Part shown: piece after piece, positions 44,857 to 54,372 of the stretch | Numbering within the stretch: the first letter of the stretch is position 1 | Layout: every line of letters begins with the position of its first letter | NCBI RefSeq assembly: GCF_004340905.1 | Contig: NZ_SLXD01000005.1 | Span: 1-64,000 of the forward strand | Source of the DNA: Rubrivivax gelatinosus | Lineage (GTDB): Bacteria > Pseudomonadota > Gammaproteobacteria > Burkholderiales > Burkholderiaceae_C | Direction: 5' to 3' | DNA length: 64,000 bases | Program-made: the position numbers and the translations under genes | Notes under the pieces: model-generated | Told to the model about the DNA's origin: nothing | The model's database searches: none | What the model saw: the letters and a program-made list of their open reading frames with translations, nothing else

Positions 44857-45336
44857 CTACCACCCCTCCATCCAACTCGTGAGCTGAAGCGTCGCCTTCG
44901 CGATGTGTTTTTCCACCGCGCTGACACTCAGCCCATGCAGCCGGGCGATCTCCTGGTAGCTCAGGCCTTCGATGCGATGCGCCAGGAAGACGGCGCGTGT
45001 CTTGTCGGTCAACCGGGCCAGGCAGACGCTCAACCGCGCCATGCGCTCCTTGGCCAACAACACGGCTTCGGCTGCAGGCGCGGTGTCGATCAGCACCACG
45101 TCGTCTAGCAGCAGTTCCTCGCCTCGCACTGCGCGTGCGCGGAAGGCGTCGATCGACAGGTTGAGCGCCGCGCGCATCAGGAAGGCCTCGGGCTCGGCAA
45201 CCGTCTGCTCGCGCTGGTAACGCGCCAGGCGCAGCCAAGCCTCTTGGACCAGGTCATCGGCATCGTGCTCGGTACGGCCACGGCGCAGCAGCGCAGCGCG
45301 CACGCGGCCCATGACGACAGGCCAGTCGGGAATCAT
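44857..45336 (-). CDS. ECF RNA polymerase sigma factor (FecI-like)
   Basis: 159 residues. Region 2 (HDADDLVQEAWLRLARY, AFLMRAALNLSIDAFRAR) and region 4 (LARLTDKTRAVFLAHRIEGLSYQEIARLHGLSVSAVEKHIAKA) are complete. The region-4 pattern is FecI-like, the group used for TonB-dependent iron uptake. No FecR anti-sigma or TonB receptor gene is adjacent. It follows the gene at 45365-45946 by 28 nt and is probably co-transcribed with it. Confidence 0.9.
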   Translation of the reverse strand: MIPDWPVVMGRVRAALLRRGRTEHDADDLVQEAWLRLARYQREQTVAEPEAFLMRAALNLSIDAFRARAVRGEELLLDDVVLIDTAPAAEAVLLAKERMARLSVCLARLTDKTRAVFLAHRIEGLSYQEIARLHGLSVSAVEKHIAKATLQLTSWMEGW

Positions 45337-45364
45337 GGAAGGCGTTCCGCGGAGAGCGCAGCGG

Positions 45365-45946
45365 TCAGACGGCCGAAGCCGTCAAACAACGAACTCGCTG
45401 CCGGCAAATGGCGCCTGCAGCCAACGCGTTGGGCAGTTGCCCGCGCACGTTCAGATGCCGCTCGGCGCGCATCAACACGCCGGCGAGGAATGTGGTGGCG
45501 GAAGCTGCGTCGTCGAAGCCGCCCACACGAACCACCGCGCGCACGAGCGCCGCATTCAGCGGGCGCAAGGCCGCTTCGGCCTTCGCCGAGAGGACGAGCA
45601 AGCGGGCGTTCAATGGGCCGTAGGCAAGCTGAGACGGCGCAGTTTTTCGGCCCGAGGTTCGCTCAACCACGTGTCCCAACGATTCGACGCCGCGTGACCG
45701 CAAGTCATCGATGAGCCACGGCCGAAAAGGCCGAAAGGAATGCGACGGCCCGTCATCGAGCCAGACGCCCAGCAGGTCCGGTTCACGCGCTGAGAGCCAG
45801 CCGACAGCCCATCGGGCGATGACCGTCCTCGCTTCATCCGGCTGGCGGATTCGCACGGCCAACGCCTCGACGCAAATCAGCCGGTAGCTCTGGCAAAGCG
45901 GGCGCTGTTGCCATGCCTGTTCACGAGGCTGCAAGTCGATCTGCAT
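45365..45946 (-). CDS. protein resembling parts of IS256/Mutator transposases
   Basis: 193 residues from ATG 45946 (GGGAG upstream; a TTG at 45985 is in frame). LLGVWLDDG...LIDDLRSRGVESLGHV resembles the core 'vLGvW...VL.dL..RGV' of IS256 transposases, and LNAALVRAVVRVGGFDDAASATTFLAGVLMRAERHLN resembles their C-terminus (LR..V..rG.FP.deAa.KLl.L...). The middle with the DDE catalytic acids is missing, so it is a domesticated or deleted transposase, or an unrelated protein. It is placed in front of the ECF sigma gene, and its promoter overlaps palindromic operators. Confidence 0.4.
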   Translation of the reverse strand: MQIDLQPREQAWQQRPLCQSYRLICVEALAVRIRQPDEARTVIARWAVGWLSAREPDLLGVWLDDGPSHSFRPFRPWLIDDLRSRGVESLGHVVERTSGRKTAPSQLAYGPLNARLLVLSAKAEAALRPLNAALVRAVVRVGGFDDAASATTFLAGVLMRAERHLNVRGQLPNALAAGAICRQRVRCLTASAV

Positions 45947-45987
45947 GCCGGGCTCCCGTCGAAGGTCAGAGGCGAAGGCGGGCAAAG

Positions 45988-46036
45988 CTACGTATCTCGT
46001 AGTAGTCGGATTCTACGGAAACTACGACTCTCGTAG
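45988..46036. promoter_or_regulatory. twin palindromic operators between divergent genes
   Basis: Two 15-nt inverted repeats, CTACGTATCTCGTAG at 45988-46002 and CTACGACTCTCGTAG at 46022-46036, agree in 13 of 15 positions and are spaced 34 nt centre to centre, about three helical turns. A half-site CTACGG lies between them. They end 4 nt before the Xre-regulator start and lie 42-90 nt upstream of the divergent gene, so the Xre protein probably controls both directions by binding here. Confidence 0.7.
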
Positions 46037-46040
46037 CAAC

Positions 46041-46370
46041 ATGAAAGCTACGGGTTCGGATTCAGCGACGGATGTCTGGCGCACGCGCCTGAAGCAGGCG
46101 CGCCTTTCGCTCGGGCTGAGCCAGAAGCAGCTCGGGGTCGACGCCGGCCTGGACGAGTTCGTCGCCTCGACCCGGATCAACCGCTACGAGCAAGGCGTGC
46201 ACGCTCCGGACTATCCGATGTCCGTACGACTGGCAAAGGTGCTGGGCGTGCCGGTCGCTTATCTCTACTGCGACAGCGAAGAACTGGCCGAGCTGATGCT
46301 GGCTTATCACCGGGCGCCGAAGGCAGCGCGCAAGCGGGCGATGGCGGCGTTGTCGGGCGATGCCGGATAG
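46041..46370 (+). CDS. Xre-family HTH transcriptional regulator
   Basis: 109 residues from ATG 46041. HTH about 12-70: WRTRLKQARLSLGLSQKQLGVDAG, then TRINRYEQGVHAPDYPMSVRLAKVLGVPVAYLYC. A short helical tail follows (ELAELMLAYHRAPKAARKRAMAAL). The likely target is the pair of CTACG-CGTAG palindromes directly upstream, giving autoregulation and control of the divergent transposase-like/ECF genes. Confidence 0.88.
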   Translation: MKATGSDSATDVWRTRLKQARLSLGLSQKQLGVDAGLDEFVASTRINRYEQGVHAPDYPMSVRLAKVLGVPVAYLYCDSEELAELMLAYHRAPKAARKRAMAALSGDAG

Positions 46371-46453
46371 CGGCAGCGCACTCCGATCGGTAGACAGGTC
46401 GCGTTTGCGGTAGACAACCGCAACACAGCCACGCGCCTAAGTCCTTGATTGAT

Positions 46454-46530
46454 TGGCCTGCCCGGAGGGACTCGAACCCCCGACCTGTTGCTTAGAAGGC
46501 AACTGCTCTATCCAGTTGAGCTACGGGCAG
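46454..46530 (-). tRNA. tRNA-Arg (anticodon TCT)
   Basis: 77 nt including an encoded CCA. On the minus strand: acceptor CTGCCCG pairs with CGGGCAG, D-arm AGCTCAACTGGATAGAGC, anticodon loop CTTCTAA with TCT, and T-arm GGGGGTTCGAGTCCCTC with GGTTCGA. Discriminator G. The 3' end faces the accessory island to the left, a usual arrangement at integration sites. Confidence 0.95.
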
Positions 46531-46586
46531 CCGGGCGCGATTCTAAGAGGGTGCGCGCGGCTCGCGGCCGGGGCGTCGCGTGGTGG

Positions 46587-47510
46587 TCACGGCGACGCGG
46601 CGCCCTGCGGGATCGCGGCCGCCGCGCGCAACAGCTCCAGCAGGCGGCGCAGTGCCGGGCCGGCAACGGCACCGCGGCGGCGGATCACCGCGGTGCCGAA
46701 GGCCGGCAGGCTCTGGCGCCCCGCGCAGGTCTCGATCGGCAGCCGCACCAGCCGGCCGGCCGTCAGGTCCTCGGCGACCAGGTGGTCGGGCAGGCTGCCC
46801 CAGCCCGCCGCCGCCAGCAGCAGCTCGCGCTTGGCATGCAGCGAGCTCACCTGCCAGCGCTCTCCCGCCGGCACGCCGGTGCCCGCCTCGCCCCCGCCGG
46901 CTTCGCCCGGGGTCCACACCACCTGCATGTGGCCGCGCAGCGCCTCGGCCGGCAGGGCCCCGTCGTGCCGGGCCAGCGGGTGCGCCGGGGCGGCCACGGC
47001 CACCAGCCGGTGCTCGCCCCAGCGCAAGGCCTCGAACGCCGCCCCCAGCGGCGCGGTGTCGCTCACCGCCCCGAGCTGCGCCCGGCCGCTGGCCACCCAC
47101 TCCAGCACCTGCGCCCGCGGCACGACCGACAGCGTCAGCGTCACCTGCGGATACGCGGCGTGCAGCTCGCGCAGCACGCCCGCCAGCGGCGCCTGCGCGA
47201 CGAAGGGGTCCAGCGCGACGCTCAGCCCCGCCTCCAGCCCCTTCGCGAACGCGCCGGCTTCACGCTCGAAGCTCTTCAACTCCTCGATCACCCGGCGCGC
47301 GCGCACCAGCAGCGCTCGCCCGGCCTCGGTGAGCTCGGCGCGGTAGCCGCTGCGGTCGAACAGCAGCAGGCCGCAGGCCTCCTCCATCCTGCGGATCGAA
47401 TGCGTGACGGCCGATTGCGCGCGCCCCAGCTTGCGCGACGCTGCGGCAAATCCGCCGCACTCGGCGACAGCCACGAAGACGATGAAATGGTCCAGCGAAC
47501 AGCGGCTCAC
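46587..47510 (-). CDS. LysR-family transcriptional regulator
   Basis: 307 residues from GTG 47510; an ATG at 47591 would add 27 residues with no family similarity. HTH: FVAVAECGGFAAASRKLGRAQSAVTHSIRRMEEACGLLLF. Effector domain: VALDPFVAQAPLAGVLRELHAAYPQV, AAPAHPLARHDG, LLAAAGWGSLPDHLVAEDLTAG. It is divergent from the siderophore-interacting protein gene. Two ATCGAT boxes at 47523-47528 and 47532-47537 lie just upstream of the GTG, which favours the shorter start if they are its operator. Confidence 0.88.
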   Translation of the reverse strand: MSRCSLDHFIVFVAVAECGGFAAASRKLGRAQSAVTHSIRRMEEACGLLLFDRSGYRAELTEAGRALLVRARRVIEELKSFEREAGAFAKGLEAGLSVALDPFVAQAPLAGVLRELHAAYPQVTLTLSVVPRAQVLEWVASGRAQLGAVSDTAPLGAAFEALRWGEHRLVAVAAPAHPLARHDGALPAEALRGHMQVVWTPGEAGGGEAGTGVPAGERWQVSSLHAKRELLLAAAGWGSLPDHLVAEDLTAGRLVRLPIETCAGRQSLPAFGTAVIRRRGAVAGPALRRLLELLRAAAAIPQGAASP

Positions 47511-47632
47511 TCCATCAACTCCATCGATCGAATCGATCCACGCCGCCCCCTTCTGTCGCCGGCCCCGCACGGCGAGCATGTCGGGGTCCACAAGACCATC
47601 GCACCGGCCCCCGCCGCCCCGACACCACCGCC

Positions 47633-48361
47633 ATGAGCCCTTCCGCGGACGAACGCGAGCCCTCCCCGGTCACCAGGCTGGTGCCGCGCCTGCTGGGCCG
47701 GCTGATCTTTCGCAGCGCCACCGTGCACGCCAACCGCATCGTCGGCCCCGGCCTGCGCCTGATCACGCTGCAGGGGCCGCAGCTGCGCGGCCTGCGCTGG
47801 CAGCCCGGCGACAAGCTCCAGATCCGCGTCGCCCCGGGCCTGATGACGACACGCGCCTTCACGCCCACCGGCTGGGACGAGCGCGGCGGCCGCACGCAGC
47901 TGCTGGTGCACTCGCTGTCCTGGGGCCCGGGCAGCGTCTGGGCGCGCAAGGTCGACCACGGCGACCGCGTCGACTTCATCGGCCCGCGCCGCTCGCTGGA
48001 CCTGGCGGCGCTGGACCCGGCCGACACGGTGCTCGTCGGCGACGAGACCTCGGTCGCGCTGGCCGCCTCCTGGCGGCCGGCGCTGTGCGTGCTGGAAGTG
48101 ATCAACGGCCACTCGGCGCAGGAGATGCTGGAGGCGCTGGCGCTGGACGCCGTGGCCGTCGAGCGCCGCGACGGCGGCCTGCACCTGGACGACATGGTCG
48201 CGGCGATGCTCGAGCAGGCCGGGCCGCAGACCCGCTTCGTGCTGACCGGGCGCGAACGCACGATCGGCAGCCTGCTGCAGAGCCTGCGCCGCGCCGGCGT
48301 CGCGCCGCGGCGCATCCTGGCCAAGTCGTTCTGGTCCGAACAGCGCACGGGCATGGACTGA
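47633..48361 (+). CDS. siderophore-interacting FAD-binding protein
   Basis: 242 residues, ViuB/SIP family of ferric-siderophore reductases. FAD-binding barrel: GPGLRLITLQGPQLRGLRWQPGDKLQI, TTRAFTPTGW. NAD(P)-side: VLVGDETSVALAASW, LTGRERTIGSLLQSLRRAG and the C-terminal KSFWSEQRTG. It should release iron from imported siderophores in the cytoplasm. Divergent from the LysR gene, its likely regulator. Confidence 0.85.
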   Translation: MSPSADEREPSPVTRLVPRLLGRLIFRSATVHANRIVGPGLRLITLQGPQLRGLRWQPGDKLQIRVAPGLMTTRAFTPTGWDERGGRTQLLVHSLSWGPGSVWARKVDHGDRVDFIGPRRSLDLAALDPADTVLVGDETSVALAASWRPALCVLEVINGHSAQEMLEALALDAVAVERRDGGLHLDDMVAAMLEQAGPQTRFVLTGRERTIGSLLQSLRRAGVAPRRILAKSFWSEQRTGMD

Positions 48362-48396
48362 GCCCGCGCGCGGCGGGCAGGCGGCCGGGGGCCGGC

Positions 48397-49848
48397 TCAT
48401 CGATCGGCCTCGCGCTGGGCGCGGTAGCCGGCCAGCCCAGCGCTGCGCCGGGCCGCCCAGGCGCCGGCGGCGATCGCGGTGTCGACATCGGCGGCCGACA
48501 GCGTCAGCCGCGTCGGCATCTCGCGCATGCGCGCGGCCAGCTCGGGCGGCAGGCCCTCGAAACCGAGCACGTCCACCTCGACGACGAGATCGGCGCAGTC
48601 CCACGGCGACGCCTCCCCGCGCAGCGCCCGCACCCGCTCGGGCGGCAGGGCGCAGCGGTAGGCCACGAGCTGCTCTCGCCAGCGCGCCATCTCGCGGCGG
48701 AACACCTGCAGGCTCAGCCGGGTGGCGGAGTCGACGGCCGCGTCGGCCGCCGCCAGGCCGATGTCCACCGCGGACGGCCCCTCGGGCGTCATCGCCCAGT
48801 CGCCGTTGGGCGGGCGCCCGGCGTCGACGACGAGGAACAGCATCCGGCGCAGCGTCACGGCATCGGCCTCGGATAGCGGCGCGTAAGGCTTGTCGGCGAC
48901 GGCACGCGCGACGAGCAGGCTCGACAGCCCCTGGTTGTCGGTCAGGCCGCCGTCGGCCAGCTTCACGTAGCGCATGCGGCCGGGGTTGCGGTAGTTCTTC
49001 ACCGCGCGCGCCGTGCTCGCCAGCAGGTCGGCGCTGGCACTGCCGTCGGTGGGCTCGAGCCTGCTCCAGGCCGGAAGATCGTCGTCGCAGCGTTCGCCCC
49101 AGCTGCGCAGCACCACCGGCGCAAACGCCAGCGGCACGGCCATCGAGGCGGCCACCGCCTCGCTCACGCGCAGGCTGCCCAGGTCGCTGCACAAGGCGGC
49201 GAAGACCTCGGGCACGAACGGGAACGGCGTGCGGTTGTACAGGTCGGTGGCGTTGATCCAGACCTCCGGGCCGCCGCGCCCCCAGAGGGTGTCGAAGTCG
49301 GCGCCGCGGAAGACGTCGCGGTCGAGCACCCGGCCGAGGTTGCTGCGGTCGTTCATGCCGCCGGCCAGCAGGCGCAGCAGGTTGGCCGGCGACCACGGCG
49401 ACAGCCGCAGATGCAGCTCGTAGTCGCGCAGCAGCAGCTCCTCGCGCGCGCTGTCCAGGCCGGGCCGGCCCTGCAGCGCCAGATAGGCCGCCGTCAGGGA
49501 CCCGCCCGACACGCTGGAGATGAAGTGCACGTCCGCGTAGACGTCCTGCGGCGCCGCAGCCAGCTCGCGCATCACGCCCAGCGAGAACGCCGCGGCGCGC
49601 AGGCCGCCACCCGACAGCGACATCCCGATCATCTGGCGATCCGCCGGCTGCGGCGGGTGGGGCGCCACCAACGGCGCGCTGCCGTCGGCGGCCGGTCGGT
49701 TCAGCGGTACGTTGTCCAGCACCGCGGCACAGCCGCCGAACAGGCCGACCGCCAGCACGGCCAGGGCACCGCCCAGCAGGGTCGCCGGCACCCAGTCGAG
49801 CACGCGCCGCCGGCCCGGCCGCGCGCCCGCAGGCTCACGCGGTGCCAC
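48397..49848 (-). CDS. patatin-like phospholipase, membrane- or lipid-anchored
   Basis: 483 residues. N-terminal hydrophobic segment with a possible lipobox (AVLAVGLFGGC, C40). Patatin motifs: oxyanion loop SLSGGGLRAAAF, nucleophile S114 in SSVSGGS (Ser replaces the first Gly of GxSxG) and catalytic Asp in LADGGLTDNQG. The C-terminal half is specific to large bacterial patatins. It should hydrolyse acyl groups of lipids in the periplasm or at the envelope. Its start overlaps the end of the outer-membrane factor gene by 14 nt, so it belongs to the RND operon. Confidence 0.85.
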   Translation of the reverse strand: MAPREPAGARPGRRRVLDWVPATLLGGALAVLAVGLFGGCAAVLDNVPLNRPAADGSAPLVAPHPPQPADRQMIGMSLSGGGLRAAAFSLGVMRELAAAPQDVYADVHFISSVSGGSLTAAYLALQGRPGLDSAREELLLRDYELHLRLSPWSPANLLRLLAGGMNDRSNLGRVLDRDVFRGADFDTLWGRGGPEVWINATDLYNRTPFPFVPEVFAALCSDLGSLRVSEAVAASMAVPLAFAPVVLRSWGERCDDDLPAWSRLEPTDGSASADLLASTARAVKNYRNPGRMRYVKLADGGLTDNQGLSSLLVARAVADKPYAPLSEADAVTLRRMLFLVVDAGRPPNGDWAMTPEGPSAVDIGLAAADAAVDSATRLSLQVFRREMARWREQLVAYRCALPPERVRALRGEASPWDCADLVVEVDVLGFEGLPPELAARMREMPTRLTLSAADVDTAIAAGAWAARRSAGLAGYRAQREADR

Positions 49849-51232
49849 CGCCCAGCGCCTTGTACAGCGTGATGCCGTTGTCCACCTGCTGCTGGCGCAG
49901 GTCGACCAGGCCTTGCTGCGCGCTGTCGTGGGTGCGCTGCGCGTCCAGCACCTCCAGCCAGCTGTCGGCGCCGCGCTCCCAGCGCGCGCGCGCCAGCTCC
50001 AGCGCCGAGCCGCTGGCCTTTAGCAGCGCCTGCTGCGCGGCGATGCGCTCGCCCAGCGCCTCGCGCTCCGCCAGCGCCTGGGCGACCTCCTGGAAGGCGA
50101 CCTGGATCGCCTTCTCGTACTGCGCCAGCGCGATGTCGCGCGCGGCGCGTGCGGCCTCCAGGTTGGCGCTGTTGGCGCCACCGTCGAAGATCGGCAGCGA
50201 CACCTGGGGCACGAAGCTCCAGCTGCCCGAGCCGCCGTTGAACAGCCCCGACAGCTCGGCGCTGGCGCTGCCGGCCGAGGCGGTGAGCGCGATGCGCGGA
50301 TAGAAGGCCGCCCGCGCGACGCCGATGTTGGCGGTGGCCGCGCGCAGCTGGTGTTCGCTTTCCAGCAGGTCCGGGCGGCGCAGCAGCAGCTCCGAGGGCA
50401 GCCCGGCGGCGATCTGCAGCCCGGCCGGCGTGGCCGCCGGGTCCAGCGCCTGCGGCGCCAGCGCCGGCGGCACCGGGCCGCCGATCAGCACCGCCAGCGC
50501 CTCGCGGTCGGTGGCGAGCACGGCCTTCAGCCGCTGCACCTCGCCGCGCGCGCTTTCCAGGCTGGACTGCTGCTGGCGCAGCGCCAGCGCCGAGTCGGCG
50601 CCGGCGGCCAGGCGGCGTTCGGTCAGCGCCACGGTCTGCAGCCGGCTGTCCAGCGTCTGCCGGGCCAGCGCCATGCGCTGCAGGTCGGCCGACCAGCCCA
50701 GGTAGGCCTGCGCGACCTCGGCGACGACGGTGATCTGGCTGGCACGGCGCGCCTCTTCGGTGGCGGCGTACTGGGCGAGCGCCTGCTCGCTGAGGTTGCG
50801 CACGCGGCCGAAGAAGTCGAGCTCGTAGGCGCTGATGCCCACCGTGGCGCCGTAGCTGTGCGAGACCAAGGTGCGCCCGGTGCCCGACAGGTCGGCCGGC
50901 GTGCGCGCGGCGTCGCCGCTGCCGGAGGCCTGCAGCGTCGGCCGGCGTGCCGCGTCCTGCACGCGGTACTGGGCACGCGCCTGCTCGACGCTGGCCACGG
51001 CCACGCGCAGGTCGCGGTTGTTGACCAGCGCCAGCTCGACGAGCTGCACCAGCCGCGGGTCGTCGAACTGCTGGCGCCAGGGGCGCTGGGCGTCCGACGC
51101 CGCATCGGCCCCGGCTGCCGGGAAGGCGGCGGGCACCGGCGCGGGTGGGCGTTCGTAGGTCGGCGCGAGGTTGGCGCAGCCGGCCAGCGCCAGCGTCAGC
51201 GCGGCCAGGGCGAAGGGAATCTTCCGGTTCAT
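49835..51232 (-). CDS. outer-membrane factor lipoprotein of second RND system (NodT type)
   Basis: 465 residues from ATG 51232. Lipobox ALAALTLALAGC. OEP repeats: QRPWRQQFDDPRLVQLVELAL, ISAYELDFFGRVRNLSEQAL, RRPDLLESEHQLRAATANIGVARAAFYPRIAL and FQEVAQALAEREALGERIAAQ. The same family and length as the first-system duct, but clearly distinct in sequence. Starts 1 nt after the pump stop. Confidence 0.93.
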   Translation of the reverse strand: MNRKIPFALAALTLALAGCANLAPTYERPPAPVPAAFPAAGADAASDAQRPWRQQFDDPRLVQLVELALVNNRDLRVAVASVEQARAQYRVQDAARRPTLQASGSGDAARTPADLSGTGRTLVSHSYGATVGISAYELDFFGRVRNLSEQALAQYAATEEARRASQITVVAEVAQAYLGWSADLQRMALARQTLDSRLQTVALTERRLAAGADSALALRQQQSSLESARGEVQRLKAVLATDREALAVLIGGPVPPALAPQALDPAATPAGLQIAAGLPSELLLRRPDLLESEHQLRAATANIGVARAAFYPRIALTASAGSASAELSGLFNGGSGSWSFVPQVSLPIFDGGANSANLEAARAARDIALAQYEKAIQVAFQEVAQALAEREALGERIAAQQALLKASGSALELARARWERGADSWLEVLDAQRTHDSAQQGLVDLRQQQVDNGITLYKALGGGTA

Positions 51233-51233
51233 C

Positions 51234-54200
51234 TCAGTGAGCCTCCACCGCGGCCGCCGGGGGCGCCGCACGGCGCCTGAACAGGCGCTGGACGATGACG
51301 AAGAACAGCGGCACCGCGAGCACCGCCAGCAGCGTGCCGCTGAGCATGCCGCCGACGACCGCGGTGCCCAGCGCGTTCTGCGCGCCGGCACCGGCGCCCT
51401 TGGCGACCATCAGCGGCAGCACGCCGAGCACGAAGGCCAGCGAGGTCATCACGATGGGCCGCAGGCGCAGCCGCGCGGCTTCCAGCGCGGCCTCCACCGG
51501 CGTACGCCCGCGGGCGAGCAGGTCACGCGCGAACTCGACGATCAGGATCGCGTTCTTGGCCGCCAGGCCGATCGTCGCCAGCAGGCCGACCTGCAGGTAC
51601 ACGTCGTTCATCTTCCAGCTCAGCAGCGCCGCCAGCAGCGCGCCGAAGACACCCAGCGGCACCACCAGCAGCACCGCCACCGGCACCGACCAGCTCTCGT
51701 AGAGGGCGGCCAGGCACAGGAAGACGAACAGGATGGACACCGCGTACAGCGCGCCGGCACGCCCGCCGGCCTCGCGCTCCTGCAGCGACAGGCCGGTCCA
51801 TTCGTAGCCGATGCCTGCCGGCAGCTCCGCCGCGTGGCGCTCGACGAGCGCCATGGCGTCGCCGCTGGACATCGCGCCGGGCATCGCCATGCCCAGGATC
51901 TCGACCGACGGCACGCCGTTGTAGCGCTCCAGGCGCGGCGAGCTGCGCGCCCAGTCGGCGCTGGCGAAGGCGCTGAACGGCACCATCGTGTCGGCGCTGT
52001 TGCGCACCTGCCAGCGCTCCAGGTCGGAGGGCATCATGCGCGAGGGCGCGTCGCCCTGCAGCATCACCTTCTTCACCCGGCCGTTGTCCATGAAGTCGTT
52101 GACGTAGCGCCCACCCCAGGCGATGGCCAGCGTGTCGTTGACGTCGCCGGCGGCCAGGCCGAGGCTGGCGAGCCGGTGCTCGTCGATGTCCAGGCGGTAC
52201 TCGGGCGTGTCGTCCATGCCGTTGGGGCGCACCGCGACCAGGCCGGGCTCGCGGCCGAGCGCGCCGAGCAGCTGGTTGCGCGCGGCCATCAGCGCGTCGT
52301 GGCCGAGGCCGGCGCGGTCCTGCAGCATGAGGTCGAAGCCGGTGGCGTTGCCCAGCTCGGCGACCGCCGGCGGGGCCACGGTGAACACCGTCGCGTCGGG
52401 GATGGCCCCCAGGGCGACCAGCGCGCGGCGCGTGATCGCCGACACGCTCTGGTCGGCGCGGCGGCGCTCGTCCCAGGGCTTGAGCTTGATGAAGCCCATG
52501 GCCATGCTCTGGCCCGAGCCGGCGAAGCTGAAGCCGGTGACGGTGAAGATCGAGTCCACCGAGTCCTTCTCGTCCTGCAGGAAGTGCTTCTCGACCTGGT
52601 CGACGACCTCCTGCGTGCGCTGCTGGGTGGCTCCCGGCGGCAGCTGCACCATCGTGAACGCGAAGCCCTGGTCCTCGTCGGGCAGGAAGCCCGAGGGCAT
52701 CTTGCTGAAGCCGACGGCGACCAGCAGCACCAGCAGCGCGTAGACCGCCATCGACACCCGGCTGCGCGCGATGACGCCGCGCACCAGGCCCTGGTAGCGC
52801 TGCGTGCTGCGGTCGAACCAGCGGTTGAACAGGCCGAAGAAGCCGGTGGTCCTGGCCTCGTGCGCCGGCGCCAGCAGCGTCGCGCACAAGGCCGGCGTGA
52901 AGATCATCGCCACCAGCACCGACAGCGTCATCGCGGTGACGATGGTCACCGTGAACTGACGGTAGATGACGCCCACCGAGCCGCCGAAGAAGGCCATCGG
53001 CACGAACACCGCCGCCAGCACCAGCGCCACGCCGACCAGCGCGCCGCTGATCTGCCCCATCGACTTGCGCGTCGCCTCCAGCGGCGACAGCCGGTCCTCG
53101 CGCATCACGCGCTCGACGTTCTCGACGACGACGATCGCGTCGTCGACCAGCAGGCCGATGGCCAGCACCATCGCCAGCATCGTCAGCGTGTTGATCGTGA
53201 AGCCGAAGACCGCCATCACGCCGAAGGTGCCCAGCAGCACGACGGGCACCGCCAGCGTCGGGATCAGCGTGGCGCGCAGGTTCTGCATGAACAGCAGCAT
53301 CACCAGGAACACCAGGCCGATGGCCTCGGCCAGCGTCTTGACGACCTCCTGGATCGACAGGCGCACGAACGGCGTCGTGTCGTAGGGCTTCACCGCCTCC
53401 ACGCCGGGCGGGAAGAAGGCGCCCAGACGGTCGAGCTCGGCATCCACGGCCTGGATCGTCGACAGCGCGTTCTCGCCGGTGCCCAGCTTGATCGCCAGGC
53501 CGGCGGCCGGGCGGCCGTTGTAGCTGGCCGACACGGCGTAGTTCTCGTTGCCCAGCTCCAGGCGCGCGACGTCGCGCAGGCGCACCGCGCTGCCGTCGGT
53601 GCGCGCACGGATGACGATGTTCTCGAACTCCTCGGGCGTCTTCAGCCGCGAGCGCGCGCTGATCGTCGCGTTGAGCTGCTGGCCCTGCACGGCCGGCAGG
53701 CCGCCGAGCTGGCCGGCGGAGACCTGGACGTTCTGCGCCTGCACCGCGTCGCGCACGTCCAGCGGCGTCAGCGACAGGCCGGTGAGCCGGTCGGCGTCGA
53801 GCCAGATGCGCATCGAGCGCTGCGCGCCGAAGAGCTGCGTCTCGCCGACGCCCTTCACGCGCGCGATCGGGTCCTGCACGCTCGAGGCGATGTAGTCGGC
53901 CAGCGCCCCGGCGTCCAGGCTGCCGTCCTTGGAGACGAAGGCGATGACGGCCAGGAAGTTGGTCGCCGACTTGGTCACCTGCACGCCCTGCTGCTGCACC
54001 TCCTGCGGCAGCAGCGGCGTGGCCAGCGACAGCTTGTTCTGCACCTGGACCTGGGCGATGTCCGGGTCGGCCCCGTTCTCGAAGGTCAGGGTGATCGTCA
54101 CCGAGCCCGAGGAGTCGCTCACCGAGTGCATGTACTGCAGCCGGTCCAGGCCCTTCATCTTCTGTTCGATGACCTGGGTGACGGTGCTCTCCAGCGTCTG

Positions 54201-54362
54201 CGCGGAGGCCCCCGGGTAGCTGGCGGTGATGGAGACGGCCGGCGGGGCGATGGCCGGGTACTGCGCGATCGGCAGCGTGGCGACGGCGAACAGGCCGGCC
54301 ATCATCGTGACGATGGCCAGCACCCAGGCGAAGACCGGGCGGTCGATGAAAAAGCGTGCCAT
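51234..54362 (-). CDS. RND multidrug efflux pump (AcrB type), second system
   Basis: 1042 residues. [21 protein letters not shown] at the start; proton-relay [18 protein letters not shown] and [21 protein letters not shown]; porter segments [18 protein letters not shown] and [18 protein letters not shown]. Sequence features are those of AcrB/MexB/TtgB drug pumps. It is transcribed between its fusion protein and outer-membrane factor genes. Confidence 0.95.
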   Translation of the reverse strand: MARFFIDRPVFAWVLAIVTMMAGLFAVATLPIAQYPAIAPPAVSITASYPGASAQTLESTVTQVIEQKMKGLDRLQYMHSVSDSSGSVTITLTFENGADPDIAQVQVQNKLSLATPLLPQEVQQQGVQVTKSATNFLAVIAFVSKDGSLDAGALADYIASSVQDPIARVKGVGETQLFGAQRSMRIWLDADRLTGLSLTPLDVRDAVQAQNVQVSAGQLGGLPAVQGQQLNATISARSRLKTPEEFENIVIRARTDGSAVRLRDVARLELGNENYAVSASYNGRPAAGLAIKLGTGENALSTIQAVDAELDRLGAFFPPGVEAVKPYDTTPFVRLSIQEVVKTLAEAIGLVFLVMLLFMQNLRATLIPTLAVPVVLLGTFGVMAVFGFTINTLTMLAMVLAIGLLVDDAIVVVENVERVMREDRLSPLEATRKSMGQISGALVGVALVLAAVFVPMAFFGGSVGVIYRQFTVTIVTAMTLSVLVAMIFTPALCATLLAPAHEARTTGFFGLFNRWFDRSTQRYQGLVRGVIARSRVSMAVYALLVLLVAVGFSKMPSGFLPDEDQGFAFTMVQLPPGATQQRTQEVVDQVEKHFLQDEKDSVDSIFTVTGFSFAGSGQSMAMGFIKLKPWDERRRADQSVSAITRRALVALGAIPDATVFTVAPPAVAELGNATGFDLMLQDRAGLGHDALMAARNQLLGALGREPGLVAVRPNGMDDTPEYRLDIDEHRLASLGLAAGDVNDTLAIAWGGRYVNDFMDNGRVKKVMLQGDAPSRMMPSDLERWQVRNSADTMVPFSAFASADWARSSPRLERYNGVPSVEILGMAMPGAMSSGDAMALVERHAAELPAGIGYEWTGLSLQEREAGGRAGALYAVSILFVFLCLAALYESWSVPVAVLLVVPLGVFGALLAALLSWKMNDVYLQVGLLATIGLAAKNAILIVEFARDLLARGRTPVEAALEAARLRLRPIVMTSLAFVLGVLPLMVAKGAGAGAQNALGTAVVGGMLSGTLLAVLAVPLFFVIVQRLFRRRAAPPAAAVEAH

Positions 54363-54372
54363 GTCGGCTTCC

